Below, piece after piece: positions 34,953-44,371 of a DNA stretch of 64,000 nucleotides. Origin of the DNA: Leisingera daeponensis DSM 23529. Lineage in GTDB: Bacteria; Pseudomonadota; Alphaproteobacteria; Rhodobacterales; Rhodobacteraceae. How positions within the stretch are numbered: position 1 is the first letter of the stretch; every line of letters begins with the position of its first letter. A program made the position numbers and the translations under genes. The DNA is taken from contig NZ_KI421500.1 of assembly GCF_000473145.1 (NCBI RefSeq), positions 3,311,725 through 3,375,724 on the forward strand, read 5' to 3'. The notes beneath the pieces are model-generated. The model was not told the origin of the DNA. It did not search any database and saw only the letters and a list, made by a program, of their open reading frames with translations.

Positions 34953-36635
34953 ATGAGCATTCTTGAATTCAATAATGTCTCCAAGAGCTTTGGCGAGGGC
35001 ACCAGCCGCACGCACGTTCTGAAAAACATCAGCCTCAGCGTTCAGGAGGGCGAGTTCCTTGTGCTGCTGGGCTTCTCCGGCACCGGCAAGACAACCCTGA
35101 TCAACCTGATGGCCGGGCTGGAAAGGCCGTCGCAGGGCACCGTCTCCTACAGGGGCAGGGAGATCACCAGCCCCGGTCCGGAGCGCGGCGTGGTTTTCCA
35201 AAGCTATTCTCTGATGCCCTGGCTGACGGTGAGCGGCAATGTTGCGCTGGCGGTGGACACCGTGTTTCCCGGCCTGCCCAAGGCGGAAAAGCAGGCGAAG
35301 GTGGACCATTACGTCAAAATGGTCGGCCTCAGCCATGCCGCCAGCCGCCGCCCGTCGGAATTGTCGGGCGGCATGCGCCAGCGGGTGAATGTGGCCCGCG
35401 CGCTGGCGATGGACCCGGAGATGCTCTTGCTGGATGAGCCGCTGTCGGCCCTGGATGCGCTGACCCGCGCCAATCTGGCGGAGGAGATCGAGATGATCTG
35501 GGAGGCGGACAAGAAGACCTGCGTGCTGATCACCAATGACGTGGACGAGGCGATCCTGCTGGCCGACCGCATCATCGCCCTGAACCCGGACGGCAGCCTG
35601 GGGGAGGAGTTCCAAGTCACCATTCCCCGCCCGCGCGACCGCTCCGCCATGAACACGGACGAGACCTTCAAGCGCTTGCGGGCGGAGGTCACTTCCTACC
35701 TGATGGACGTGGGGATCAAGGGCAGGATCGAAGGCTCGAAGATCCTGCCGAATGTGACCCCGATCCACGGTCTGCCTGCCGCCGTGGCCGAAGCCTCGAA
35801 GTCGCTGACCGAGGAGCGGTTCCTGGATTTCTCGCAGCTGCACAAGATCTACCCGACACCCAAAGGGCCGCTGACCGTGGTCGAGGATTTCAACCTCAAG
35901 ATCAACAAGGGCGAGTTCATCTCGCTGATTGGACATTCGGGCTGCGGCAAGTCCACGGTGCTGACCATGGCGGCCGGGCTGAACCCGATCTCCAAGGGGG
36001 CGATCAAGCTGGACCGCCGCCACGTCGAGGGCGCCGACCCGGAGCGCGCGGTGGTGTTCCAGTCGCCCAACCTGTTTCCCTGGCTGACCGCCCGCGAAAA
36101 CTGCGCCATCGGAGTCGACAAGGTCTATCCCAAGGCCTCCCAGGCGGAACGGCAGGACGTGGTCGAGTACTACCTGGAGCGCGTCGGCCTGGCGGATGCG
36201 ATGGACAAGCCCGCGCATGCCATGTCGAACGGCATGCAGCAGCGGGTCGGCATTGCCCGCGCCTTTGCGCTTTCGCCCAAGCTGCTGCTGCTGGATGAGC
36301 CCTTCGGCATGCTCGACAGCCTTACCCGCTGGGAGTTGCAGGAGGTGCTGATGGAGGTCTGGAGCCGCACCAAGGTGACCGCCATCTGCGTGACACATGA
36401 CGTGGACGAGGCAATCCTGCTGGCGGACCGGGTGGTGATGATGACCAACGGCCCGCAGGCCACCATCGGCAAGATCACCGACGTGGACCTGCCGCGCCCG
36501 CGCACCCGCAAGGCGCTGCTAGAGCATCCTGAATATTACAGCTACCGGCAGGAGGTGCTCGATTTTCTCGAAGAATACGAGCACGGGGCCAAACCCGCCC
36601 CCAAACCGGCCGAGAGCCAGATTGCAGCGGAGTGA
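34953..36635 (+). CDS. nrtC: Nitrate ABC transporter ATPase with two fused nucleotide-binding domains
   Basis: A 560-residue protein with two complete ABC ATPase domains in tandem. Domain 1: Walker A GFSGTGKTT, signature LSGGMRQR, Walker B MLLLDEPLSALD. Domain 2 (from about residue 290): Walker A GHSGCGKST, signature MSNGMQQR, Walker B LLLLDEPFGMLD. In cyanobacteria NrtC is an ATPase fused to a binding-protein domain and NrtD is a second ATPase; here both ATPases are in one chain and no binding domain is fused. It starts six bases after nrtB. Confidence 0.93.
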   Translation: MSILEFNNVSKSFGEGTSRTHVLKNISLSVQEGEFLVLLGFSGTGKTTLINLMAGLERPSQGTVSYRGREITSPGPERGVVFQSYSLMPWLTVSGNVALAVDTVFPGLPKAEKQAKVDHYVKMVGLSHAASRRPSELSGGMRQRVNVARALAMDPEMLLLDEPLSALDALTRANLAEEIEMIWEADKKTCVLITNDVDEAILLADRIIALNPDGSLGEEFQVTIPRPRDRSAMNTDETFKRLRAEVTSYLMDVGIKGRIEGSKILPNVTPIHGLPAAVAEASKSLTEERFLDFSQLHKIYPTPKGPLTVVEDFNLKINKGEFISLIGHSGCGKSTVLTMAAGLNPISKGAIKLDRRHVEGADPERAVVFQSPNLFPWLTARENCAIGVDKVYPKASQAERQDVVEYYLERVGLADAMDKPAHAMSNGMQQRVGIARAFALSPKLLLLDEPFGMLDSLTRWELQEVLMEVWSRTKVTAICVTHDVDEAILLADRVVMMTNGPQATIGKITDVDLPRPRTRKALLEHPEYYSYRQEVLDFLEEYEHGAKPAPKPAESQIAAE

Positions 36636-36639
36636 GACC

Positions 36640-39081
36640 ATGACCCAGAAACTCGTCATCATCGGGGCCGGCATGGCCTCCGGCCGGGTGATCGAGCATC
36701 TGCTCGACGCGGACCCCGGCGCCTATGACATTACCCTGTTCAACGCCGAGCCGCGCGGCAATTACAATCGCATCATGCTGAGCCCGGTGCTGTCGGGTGA
36801 AAAGACCTATGAGGAGATCGTCACGCACGGCGATGACTGGTACGCGGAGCGCGGCATCACTTGCCGCTTCGGTGAGCACGTGGTGAAGATCGACCCCGAG
36901 ATGAAAGTGGTCGAGGGCGAAAACGGCCATGTGCCTTATGACAAGCTGGTGATCGCCACCGGCTCCGCCCCCTTTATCATCCCGGTGCCGGGACACGACC
37001 TGCCGGGGGTGATTTCCTACCGCGACCTGGACGACACCAACGCGATGATCGAGGCCGCCGCCAAGGGCGGAAAGGCGGTGGTGATCGGCGGCGGGCTGCT
37101 GGGGCTGGAGGCGGCCGCAGGGCTCAAGGAGCGCGGCATGGACGTGACCGTGCTGCACCTGACGGGCCACCTGATGGAGCGCCAGCTCGACGAGGCCGCG
37201 GGATATCTGCTGCGCAAGGATCTGGAGGCGCGCGGCATCACCGTGAAGACCCGGGCCTCGACCAAGGCGATCCTGGGCGAGGACCGCGCCCAGGCGGTGC
37301 TCCTGGAAAACGGCGAGACGCTAGGTGCCGATCTGGTGGTGATGGCGGTGGGCATCCGCCCGGAAACCCGGCTTGCCACCGACGCGCATCTGGATGTGGC
37401 GCGCGGCATCGAGGTCAGCGCACAGATGCAGACCTCCGATCCGGATGTCTTTGCGGTGGGTGAATGCGTGGAATTCAACGGCCATCTGTTTGGCCTCGTG
37501 GCACCACTCTACGATCAGGCCAAGGTCCTGGCAGACAGCCTCTTGGGTAAGTCCAACGCCTTTGCGGTCAAGGAACTGGCCACCAAGCTCAAGGTCACCG
37601 GCTGCGACTTGTTCAGCGCCGGGGACTTCGCGGAAGGCGAGACCCGCGAGGATATCGTCTTCCGCGACCCCGCCCGCAGCATCTACAAGCGGCTGGTCAT
37701 CGAAGACGACCGGCTGATTGGCGCGGTGATGTACGGCGATACCGCCGATGGCAGCTGGTTCTTCGGCCTGATCAAGGACGGCACAGATATTGAGGAGATG
37801 CGCGAGACGCTGATCTTCGGTCCGGCCTTCCAAGGGGGCGCCTCCGCGGACCCTCTGTCAGCCGTTGCAGCCTTGCCGCCTGAGGCAGAGATTTGCGGCT
37901 GCAACGGCGTCTGCAAGGGACAGATCACCAGTGCCATCGAAGGTGGTGCCACGGACCTCGGCGCGATCCGCGCCACGACCAAGGCCAGCGCCTCCTGCGG
38001 CACCTGCGCCGGGCTGGTGGAGCAGCTCCTGTCGGTGACGCTGGGAGAGGACTACGCCGCGCCCCAGGCCCAGCCCGTTTGCGGCTGTACCAGCCACACG
38101 CACGAGGACGTCCGCCGCCTGATCAAAAGCCGCGAGCTGAAAAGCCTGGCCGCGGTCTGGCAGGAGCTTGGCTGGACCACCGCCAACGGCTGCCACATCT
38201 GCCGCCCGGCGGTGAACTATTACCTGCTGGCGGACTGGCCGCTGGAGTACCGGGACGACCCGCAAAGCCGTTTTGTCAATGAACGCAAGCACGCCAACAT
38301 CCAGAAGGACGGCACGTTCTCCGTGGTGCCGCGGATGTGGGGCGGCATCACCACCCCGGACGAGCTGCGCGCCATCGCCGATGCTGCCGACAAATACGCT
38401 GTGCCGACGGTCAAGGTCACTGGCGGCCAGCGCATCGACCTCTTGGGTGTCAGGGGCGAGGATCTGCCCGCGATCTGGTCCGATCTGAACCGCGCCGGGC
38501 TGGTTTCGGGCCATGCCTACTCCAAGGGGCTGCGCACGGTGAAGACCTGCGTCGGCACCGATCACTGCCGCTTTGGCACCCAGGACTCGACCGGCCTCGG
38601 CATCAAGCTGGAAAAACACCTGTGGGGGTCCTGGACGCCGCACAAGCTGAAGCTTGCGGTCTCCGGCTGTCCGCGCAACTGCGCCGAGGCAACCTGCAAG
38701 GACATCGGCGTCGTCTGTGTCGACAGCGGTTACGAGATCCACGTCGGCGGCGCTGCGGGGATGGAAATCAAGGGCACAGAGGTATTGTGTAAGGTGGCAA
38801 CAGAGGAAGAGGCGGTCGAGGTGATCTCCGCCATGACCCAGATCTACCGCGAAAACGCCCGCTATCTGGACCGGATCTACAAATGGCTGGCCAGGGTCGG
38901 CCTCGACTGGGTCAAGGCGCAGATCGTCGACGACCTTGAGAACCGCCGGCTGCTGGCGGAGCGGTTTGCGCTGTCGCAATCCATCTACCGCAAGGACCCC
39001 TGGGCCGAACACGCACAGAACAGCGCCACGCGGGCGCAATACGCTCCCCTTGCCAATCTCACACTGGAGGCTGCGGAATGA
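36640..39081 (+). CDS. nirB: Assimilatory nitrite reductase [NAD(P)H], large subunit
   Basis: Cytoplasmic 813-residue flavoprotein that reduces nitrite to ammonium. Domains: FAD/NAD oxidoreductase (GAGMASGRVIEHLL at the start, GGGLLGLEAAAGL near 150), BFD-like [2Fe-2S] motif (CGCNGVCKGQI with CGTCAG), and sulfite/nitrite-reductase halves holding siroheme and [4Fe-4S] (KTCVGTDHCRFGTQDS and SGCPRNCAEATCKDIG). A second CxC-type cluster motif is near CGCTSHTHEDV. ATG 36640 is used. The gene is four-base coupled to nirD. Confidence 0.95.
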   Translation: MTQKLVIIGAGMASGRVIEHLLDADPGAYDITLFNAEPRGNYNRIMLSPVLSGEKTYEEIVTHGDDWYAERGITCRFGEHVVKIDPEMKVVEGENGHVPYDKLVIATGSAPFIIPVPGHDLPGVISYRDLDDTNAMIEAAAKGGKAVVIGGGLLGLEAAAGLKERGMDVTVLHLTGHLMERQLDEAAGYLLRKDLEARGITVKTRASTKAILGEDRAQAVLLENGETLGADLVVMAVGIRPETRLATDAHLDVARGIEVSAQMQTSDPDVFAVGECVEFNGHLFGLVAPLYDQAKVLADSLLGKSNAFAVKELATKLKVTGCDLFSAGDFAEGETREDIVFRDPARSIYKRLVIEDDRLIGAVMYGDTADGSWFFGLIKDGTDIEEMRETLIFGPAFQGGASADPLSAVAALPPEAEICGCNGVCKGQITSAIEGGATDLGAIRATTKASASCGTCAGLVEQLLSVTLGEDYAAPQAQPVCGCTSHTHEDVRRLIKSRELKSLAAVWQELGWTTANGCHICRPAVNYYLLADWPLEYRDDPQSRFVNERKHANIQKDGTFSVVPRMWGGITTPDELRAIADAADKYAVPTVKVTGGQRIDLLGVRGEDLPAIWSDLNRAGLVSGHAYSKGLRTVKTCVGTDHCRFGTQDSTGLGIKLEKHLWGSWTPHKLKLAVSGCPRNCAEATCKDIGVVCVDSGYEIHVGGAAGMEIKGTEVLCKVATEEEAVEVISAMTQIYRENARYLDRIYKWLARVGLDWVKAQIVDDLENRRLLAERFALSQSIYRKDPWAEHAQNSATRAQYAPLANLTLEAAE

Positions 39082-39410
39082 ACTGGATCGACATCGGCCA
39101 TATCAGCGATATACCCCTGCACGGCGCCCGGGTAGTGAAGACTCCGGTCGGCTGCGTCGCCCTCTTCCGCACCGGAGAGGACGAGGTCTTTGCCGCAGAC
39201 GACCGCTGCCCGCACAAGGGCGGCCCGTTGTCTGAAGGCATCGTGCACGGCCAAAGCGTCACCTGCCCGCTGCACAACTGGGTGTTCGACCTGAGCACCG
39301 GCCAGGCGCACGGCGCAGATGAGGGCCGCATCGGCACCTACCCGGTGCGCGTCGAAGGCGGCCGCCTGCTGATTGACGGCGGTGCCATCGGCAAGCGGAG
39401 CGCCGCGTGA
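39078..39410 (+). CDS. nirD: Nitrite reductase small subunit, Rieske-type
   Basis: A 110-residue protein with a Rieske-like [2Fe-2S] domain: CPHKGGPLSEG and CPLHNWVFDL supply the Cys and His ligands. Many NirD proteins lack these residues; this one keeps both pairs and so should bind a cluster. It overlaps nirB by four bases and nasA by one base. Confidence 0.93.
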   Translation: MNWIDIGHISDIPLHGARVVKTPVGCVALFRTGEDEVFAADDRCPHKGGPLSEGIVHGQSVTCPLHNWVFDLSTGQAHGADEGRIGTYPVRVEGGRLLIDGGAIGKRSAA

Positions 39411-42040
39411 TGGCGGGTGCGGCCTGTCAGGAGGTCCGTTCCGCCTGCCCCTACTGCGGCACCGGCTGCGGGGTGCTGCTGCGCCCGGACGGCGCAGGCG
39501 GGCTGGCGGTGCGCGGCGACCCGGACCACCCGGCCAATCGCGGGCGGCTCTGCTCCAAGGGGCTGGCTCTGGGGGAGACGCTGGGACTGGAGGGCCGCCT
39601 GCTGGCCCCGCAAGTGAACGGGCAGGAGACCGATTGGGACAGCGCCCTGGATCTGGTCGCCAGCAAGTTCCGGCAGGCAGTGGATCGGCACGGCCCGGAC
39701 AGCGTCGGCTTTTACCTGTCTGGCCAGATGCTTACCGAAGACTACTATGTCGCCAACAAGCTGATGAAGGGATTCCTCGGCTCGGCCAATATCGACACCA
39801 ACTCGCGCCTGTGCATGGCCTCCACCGTCGCGGGCCACAAACGCGCCTTCGGCACCGACACGGTGCCCGGCACCTATGAGGATCTGGAACAGGCGGACCT
39901 GATCGTCCTGGCGGGCTCCAACCTCGCCTGGTGCCACCCGGTTCTGTACCAGCGCATTCTCGCCGCGCGCGAAAAGCGCGGCACCAGGCTGGTGGTCATC
40001 GACCCGCGGCGCACGGCGAGCTGCGATCAGGCGGACATGCATCTGAAACTGCGGGCGGGCAGCGACGTGGCGCTGTTCAACCGGCTTCTGGCCGCGCTTT
40101 ATGAGGGCGGCGCACTGGACGCGGAGTATCTGCAGCATGTGGAGGGGCTGGGCGAAGCGCTGGAAGCCGCCTTCGCGAGCGATGCCTCCGTCACCGGGTT
40201 GTCTGACTACGAAATCGCAGCCTTCTGCCGTCTCTGGATGGGCACTGAAAAGGTAGTGACCATCTTCAGCCAGGGGGTGAACCAGTCCGCCTCCGGCACG
40301 GACAAGGTGACCGCGATCCTGAACTGCCATCTGGCAACCGGCCGCATTGGCAAACCCGGCAGCGGCCCCTTCTCAGTGACCGGCCAGCCGAACGCCATGG
40401 GCGGGCGCGAGGTGGGCGGACTGGCCAATATGCTGGCCTGCCATATGGATCTGGAAAACCGCAGCCACCGTGCGGCGGTGCAGGAATTCTGGGGTGCCCC
40501 GGCGCTGCCGGACCGGCCCGGGCTGAAGGCGGTCGATCTGTTCCGCGCGGCAGGCGGCGGGCGGCTCAAGGCACTGTGGATCATCCACACCAACCCCGCC
40601 GTCACCATGCCTGAGGCCGACGCCGTGCGCGCGGCACTCCAGGCCTGCGAGTTCACCGTGGTAAGCGACATCACCGCGGCAACCGATACCGCCCGGCTGG
40701 CGGATGTGCTGCTGCCCGCCGCTGCCTGGGCGGAAAAGGAGGGCACCGTCACCAATTCGGACCGCACCATCAGCCGCCAGCGCGCGGTCCTGCCGCCGCC
40801 GGGCCAGGCCCGCGCCGACTGGGACATTCTGGCAGACGTAGGAAGGCGCATGGGCTGGAGTGCAGCCTTCGATTACCAGTCTCCGGCGCAGATCTTCCGG
40901 GAGCATGCCGCATTGTCCGGCCTGGCCGGCAGCTTCGGGCTGGATTTCGACATTTCCGGCCTCAGCAGCATGTCCGATCCTGACTACGAGGGGCTTAGCC
41001 CCGTCCGCTGGCCGGTGAGCCGGAACCGCCAGGGCGGGCGGTTCTTTGCGGACGGGCAGTTCTTTCACCCGGACGGCAAGGCCCGCATGCTGCCTGTCCG
41101 CTGGCGCCCTCCGGCTGCCGCGCCGGACCGCCAGCATCCGTTCCGCCTCAACACCGGCCGTATCCGCGACCAGTGGCACACGATGACCCGCACCGGACGA
41201 GCCGCCCGCCTTTCAGGGCATCTGGCCGAACCCTTTGCCGATATCCACCCGGAGGACGCCCGGCGGCTGGGAGTGCAGCGCGCAGACCTGCTGCGGCTCC
41301 GCAGCCCGCACGGGGAGGCGATCCTGCGCGCCCGGATCACCACCGATGTGCAGCCCGGCGATCTGTTCGTGCCGATCCACTGGACCGGCGAAACCGCACC
41401 TTCGGCGCGTGTTGACACGCTGGTCGCCGCCGCCGTTGATCCTGTTTCGGGGCAGCCGGAAAGCAAGGCCGCCGTCGTCGCGGCGGAGCGCTGGCAGCCG
41501 GCCTGGTACGGGTTTGCCGTATCCTGCCGCCCGATGGTTCCCCGGTCGGAGTACTGGGCCATGGCTCGCACGGAAACGGGGTACCGTGCAGAACTGGCAG
41601 GGCTGTCTCCGCTTGCGGATCCGGAGGCCGCCGCACGGGATCTGTTCGCCCAGCCCGAGACCGAAGTGCAGATAATGACGGACAGCAGCAAGGGCATTAC
41701 CCGGCTGGCCCTGTTTCAGGATGGCAGGGTTATGGCAGCGCTGTTCACCGCGCCGGAACCGGTGGCGGTCAGCCGGGACTACCTGGCGGGACTTCCGGGC
41801 ACCAGCACGGCGGGTGTTCTGACTGGCATTCCTGCCGCAGACCGGCCCGATCCCGGCCCGGTGATCTGTGCTTGCTTCAACGTCGGGGCCAACACCATCC
41901 TTCACGCAATCGAGAGCGGCGGGCTGGTGAGTGTTGCCGATATCGGCACTGCCTTGCACGCCGGAACAAATTGCGGCTCCTGCCGCCCTGACATCGCTGA
42001 ATTGCTAGCGCGTCGGCCGCTCCGGCAAGCCGCAGAATAG
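39410..42040 (+). CDS. nasA: Assimilatory nitrate reductase catalytic subunit
   Basis: An 876-residue cytoplasmic molybdenum enzyme that reduces nitrate to nitrite. The N-terminal [4Fe-4S] motif is CPYCGTGCGVLL with the fourth Cys in GRLCSKG; the bis-MGD domain follows (NTNSRLCMASTVAGHKRAFG, SNLAWCHPVLYQR), then the molybdopterin dinucleotide-binding domain (NTGRIRDQWHTMTRTG). The C-terminal 60 residues add a BFD-like [2Fe-2S] domain (CACFNVG and CGSCRPD), the Klebsiella-type NasA layout. No Tat signal is present, which fits an assimilatory role. Confidence 0.95.
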   Translation: MAGAACQEVRSACPYCGTGCGVLLRPDGAGGLAVRGDPDHPANRGRLCSKGLALGETLGLEGRLLAPQVNGQETDWDSALDLVASKFRQAVDRHGPDSVGFYLSGQMLTEDYYVANKLMKGFLGSANIDTNSRLCMASTVAGHKRAFGTDTVPGTYEDLEQADLIVLAGSNLAWCHPVLYQRILAAREKRGTRLVVIDPRRTASCDQADMHLKLRAGSDVALFNRLLAALYEGGALDAEYLQHVEGLGEALEAAFASDASVTGLSDYEIAAFCRLWMGTEKVVTIFSQGVNQSASGTDKVTAILNCHLATGRIGKPGSGPFSVTGQPNAMGGREVGGLANMLACHMDLENRSHRAAVQEFWGAPALPDRPGLKAVDLFRAAGGGRLKALWIIHTNPAVTMPEADAVRAALQACEFTVVSDITAATDTARLADVLLPAAAWAEKEGTVTNSDRTISRQRAVLPPPGQARADWDILADVGRRMGWSAAFDYQSPAQIFREHAALSGLAGSFGLDFDISGLSSMSDPDYEGLSPVRWPVSRNRQGGRFFADGQFFHPDGKARMLPVRWRPPAAAPDRQHPFRLNTGRIRDQWHTMTRTGRAARLSGHLAEPFADIHPEDARRLGVQRADLLRLRSPHGEAILRARITTDVQPGDLFVPIHWTGETAPSARVDTLVAAAVDPVSGQPESKAAVVAAERWQPAWYGFAVSCRPMVPRSEYWAMARTETGYRAELAGLSPLADPEAAARDLFAQPETEVQIMTDSSKGITRLALFQDGRVMAALFTAPEPVAVSRDYLAGLPGTSTAGVLTGIPAADRPDPGPVICACFNVGANTILHAIESGGLVSVADIGTALHAGTNCGSCRPDIAELLARRPLRQAAE

Positions 42041-42390
42041 GACGGATACCGTTTCCGCGTGCCCGACCGTGTACTGCACGCGGAACCGGGAACCGCAACT
42101 GTCTTTTAAATGCCCGTGAGGCAGGCCTCCGTCGCCTCCCCTCACGGTAACCTCAACGGCTCAAATTAGAGGCGGTCTTCCCTCCATTTCACACCATCAA
42201 GCCGTGGGATCAAACACCTAAGCGGCGAATGCTGCAATCTGCCCGGCGGCCGGCAAGGACTTTGGTCGAATACCGCGGCTATTGCCGATGGTCTAAGCCT
42301 TGAAGCAGCACCGGACCGAGTGCCTGCCATCGAAGGTGCATGGCTGCCAGTTCCGCTGCATTTCTTGGATCAATTCTTGGGAGGAATGGC
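42041..42390 (+). other. Gap between nasA and the aldehyde dehydrogenase gene
   Basis: About 350 bases without a gene. A hairpin CCGTGAGG (42114-42121) with CCTCACGG (42140-42147), lacking a T run, may end the nas operon. The right half holds the promoter of the aldehyde dehydrogenase gene (see motif at 42258). Confidence 0.6.
42258..42275 (+). promoter_or_regulatory. Shared 18-base motif, aldehyde dehydrogenase promoter
   Basis: GACTTTGGTCGAATACCG, followed after exactly 16 bases by the -10-like TCTAAGCC (42292-42299). It belongs to the set of seven related sites in this region. Confidence 0.7.
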
Positions 42391-43935
<1,545 letters not shown>

Positions 43936-43952
43936 GCAAGTTGCGCTGCAGG

Positions 43953-43986
43953 CGGCCCCGGGTGTCCGGGGCCGTTTCTTTTTTCA
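43953..43986 (+). terminator. Intrinsic terminator between aldehyde dehydrogenase and DUF779 genes
   Basis: CGGCCCCGG (43953-43961) pairs with CCGGGGCCG (43966-43974) around the loop GTGT, followed by TTTCTTTTTT. It would end most transcripts before the DUF779 gene, or lower its expression relative to the dehydrogenase. Confidence 0.88.
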
Positions 43987-44006
43987 TTCAGCCGGGGGAG
44001 ACTGCA

Positions 44007-44354
44007 ATGACCGGAACAACCGGCATGACGGTGACGGCAACACAGGCGGCGCTGGATCTGATCGGCGCGCTCAAGGCGCGGTTCGGGCAGGACCTGCTGT
44101 TTCACCAGTCCGGCGGCTGCTGCGACGGGTCGGCGCCGATGTGCTTTCAGCAGGGCGACTACATCCTTGGCGGCAACGATGTGCTGGTGGGGGAAATCGG
44201 CGGCGTGCCGTTTTACATGAATGCCGATCAGCACGCGCGCTGGAAACATACCAACCTGGTGATCGACGCGATTGACGGCATCGGCGGGATGTTCTCACTG
44301 GAGAACGGCAGCGGCAAGCGGTTCCTGACCCGCTCGGAGGTGTGCCTGCGCTGA
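44007..44354 (+). CDS. DUF779 family protein
   Basis: A 115-residue protein of the DUF779 family, regularly encoded beside AcoD/ExaC-type aldehyde dehydrogenases. The conserved core FHQSGGCCDGSAPMCF contains three cysteines and a His that may bind a metal or disulfide partner, and FYMNADQHARWKHT follows. Function is unknown. ATG 44007 follows GGGGGAG. It converges with the kinase gene. Confidence 0.87.
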   Translation: MTGTTGMTVTATQAALDLIGALKARFGQDLLFHQSGGCCDGSAPMCFQQGDYILGGNDVLVGEIGGVPFYMNADQHARWKHTNLVIDAIDGIGGMFSLENGSGKRFLTRSEVCLR

Positions 44355-44371
44355 GTTGCGCCGCACTATGG

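Noticed and set aside
33858..36398. 846-codon minus-strand frame opposite nrtB and nrtC
   Set aside because: It lies entirely opposite well-identified genes and has a composition rich in His, Gln and Gly with no motifs.
42114..42147. Hairpin after nasA as a strong intrinsic terminator
   Set aside because: The stem is sound but there is no T run, so only a possible weak terminator is noted in the gap entry.
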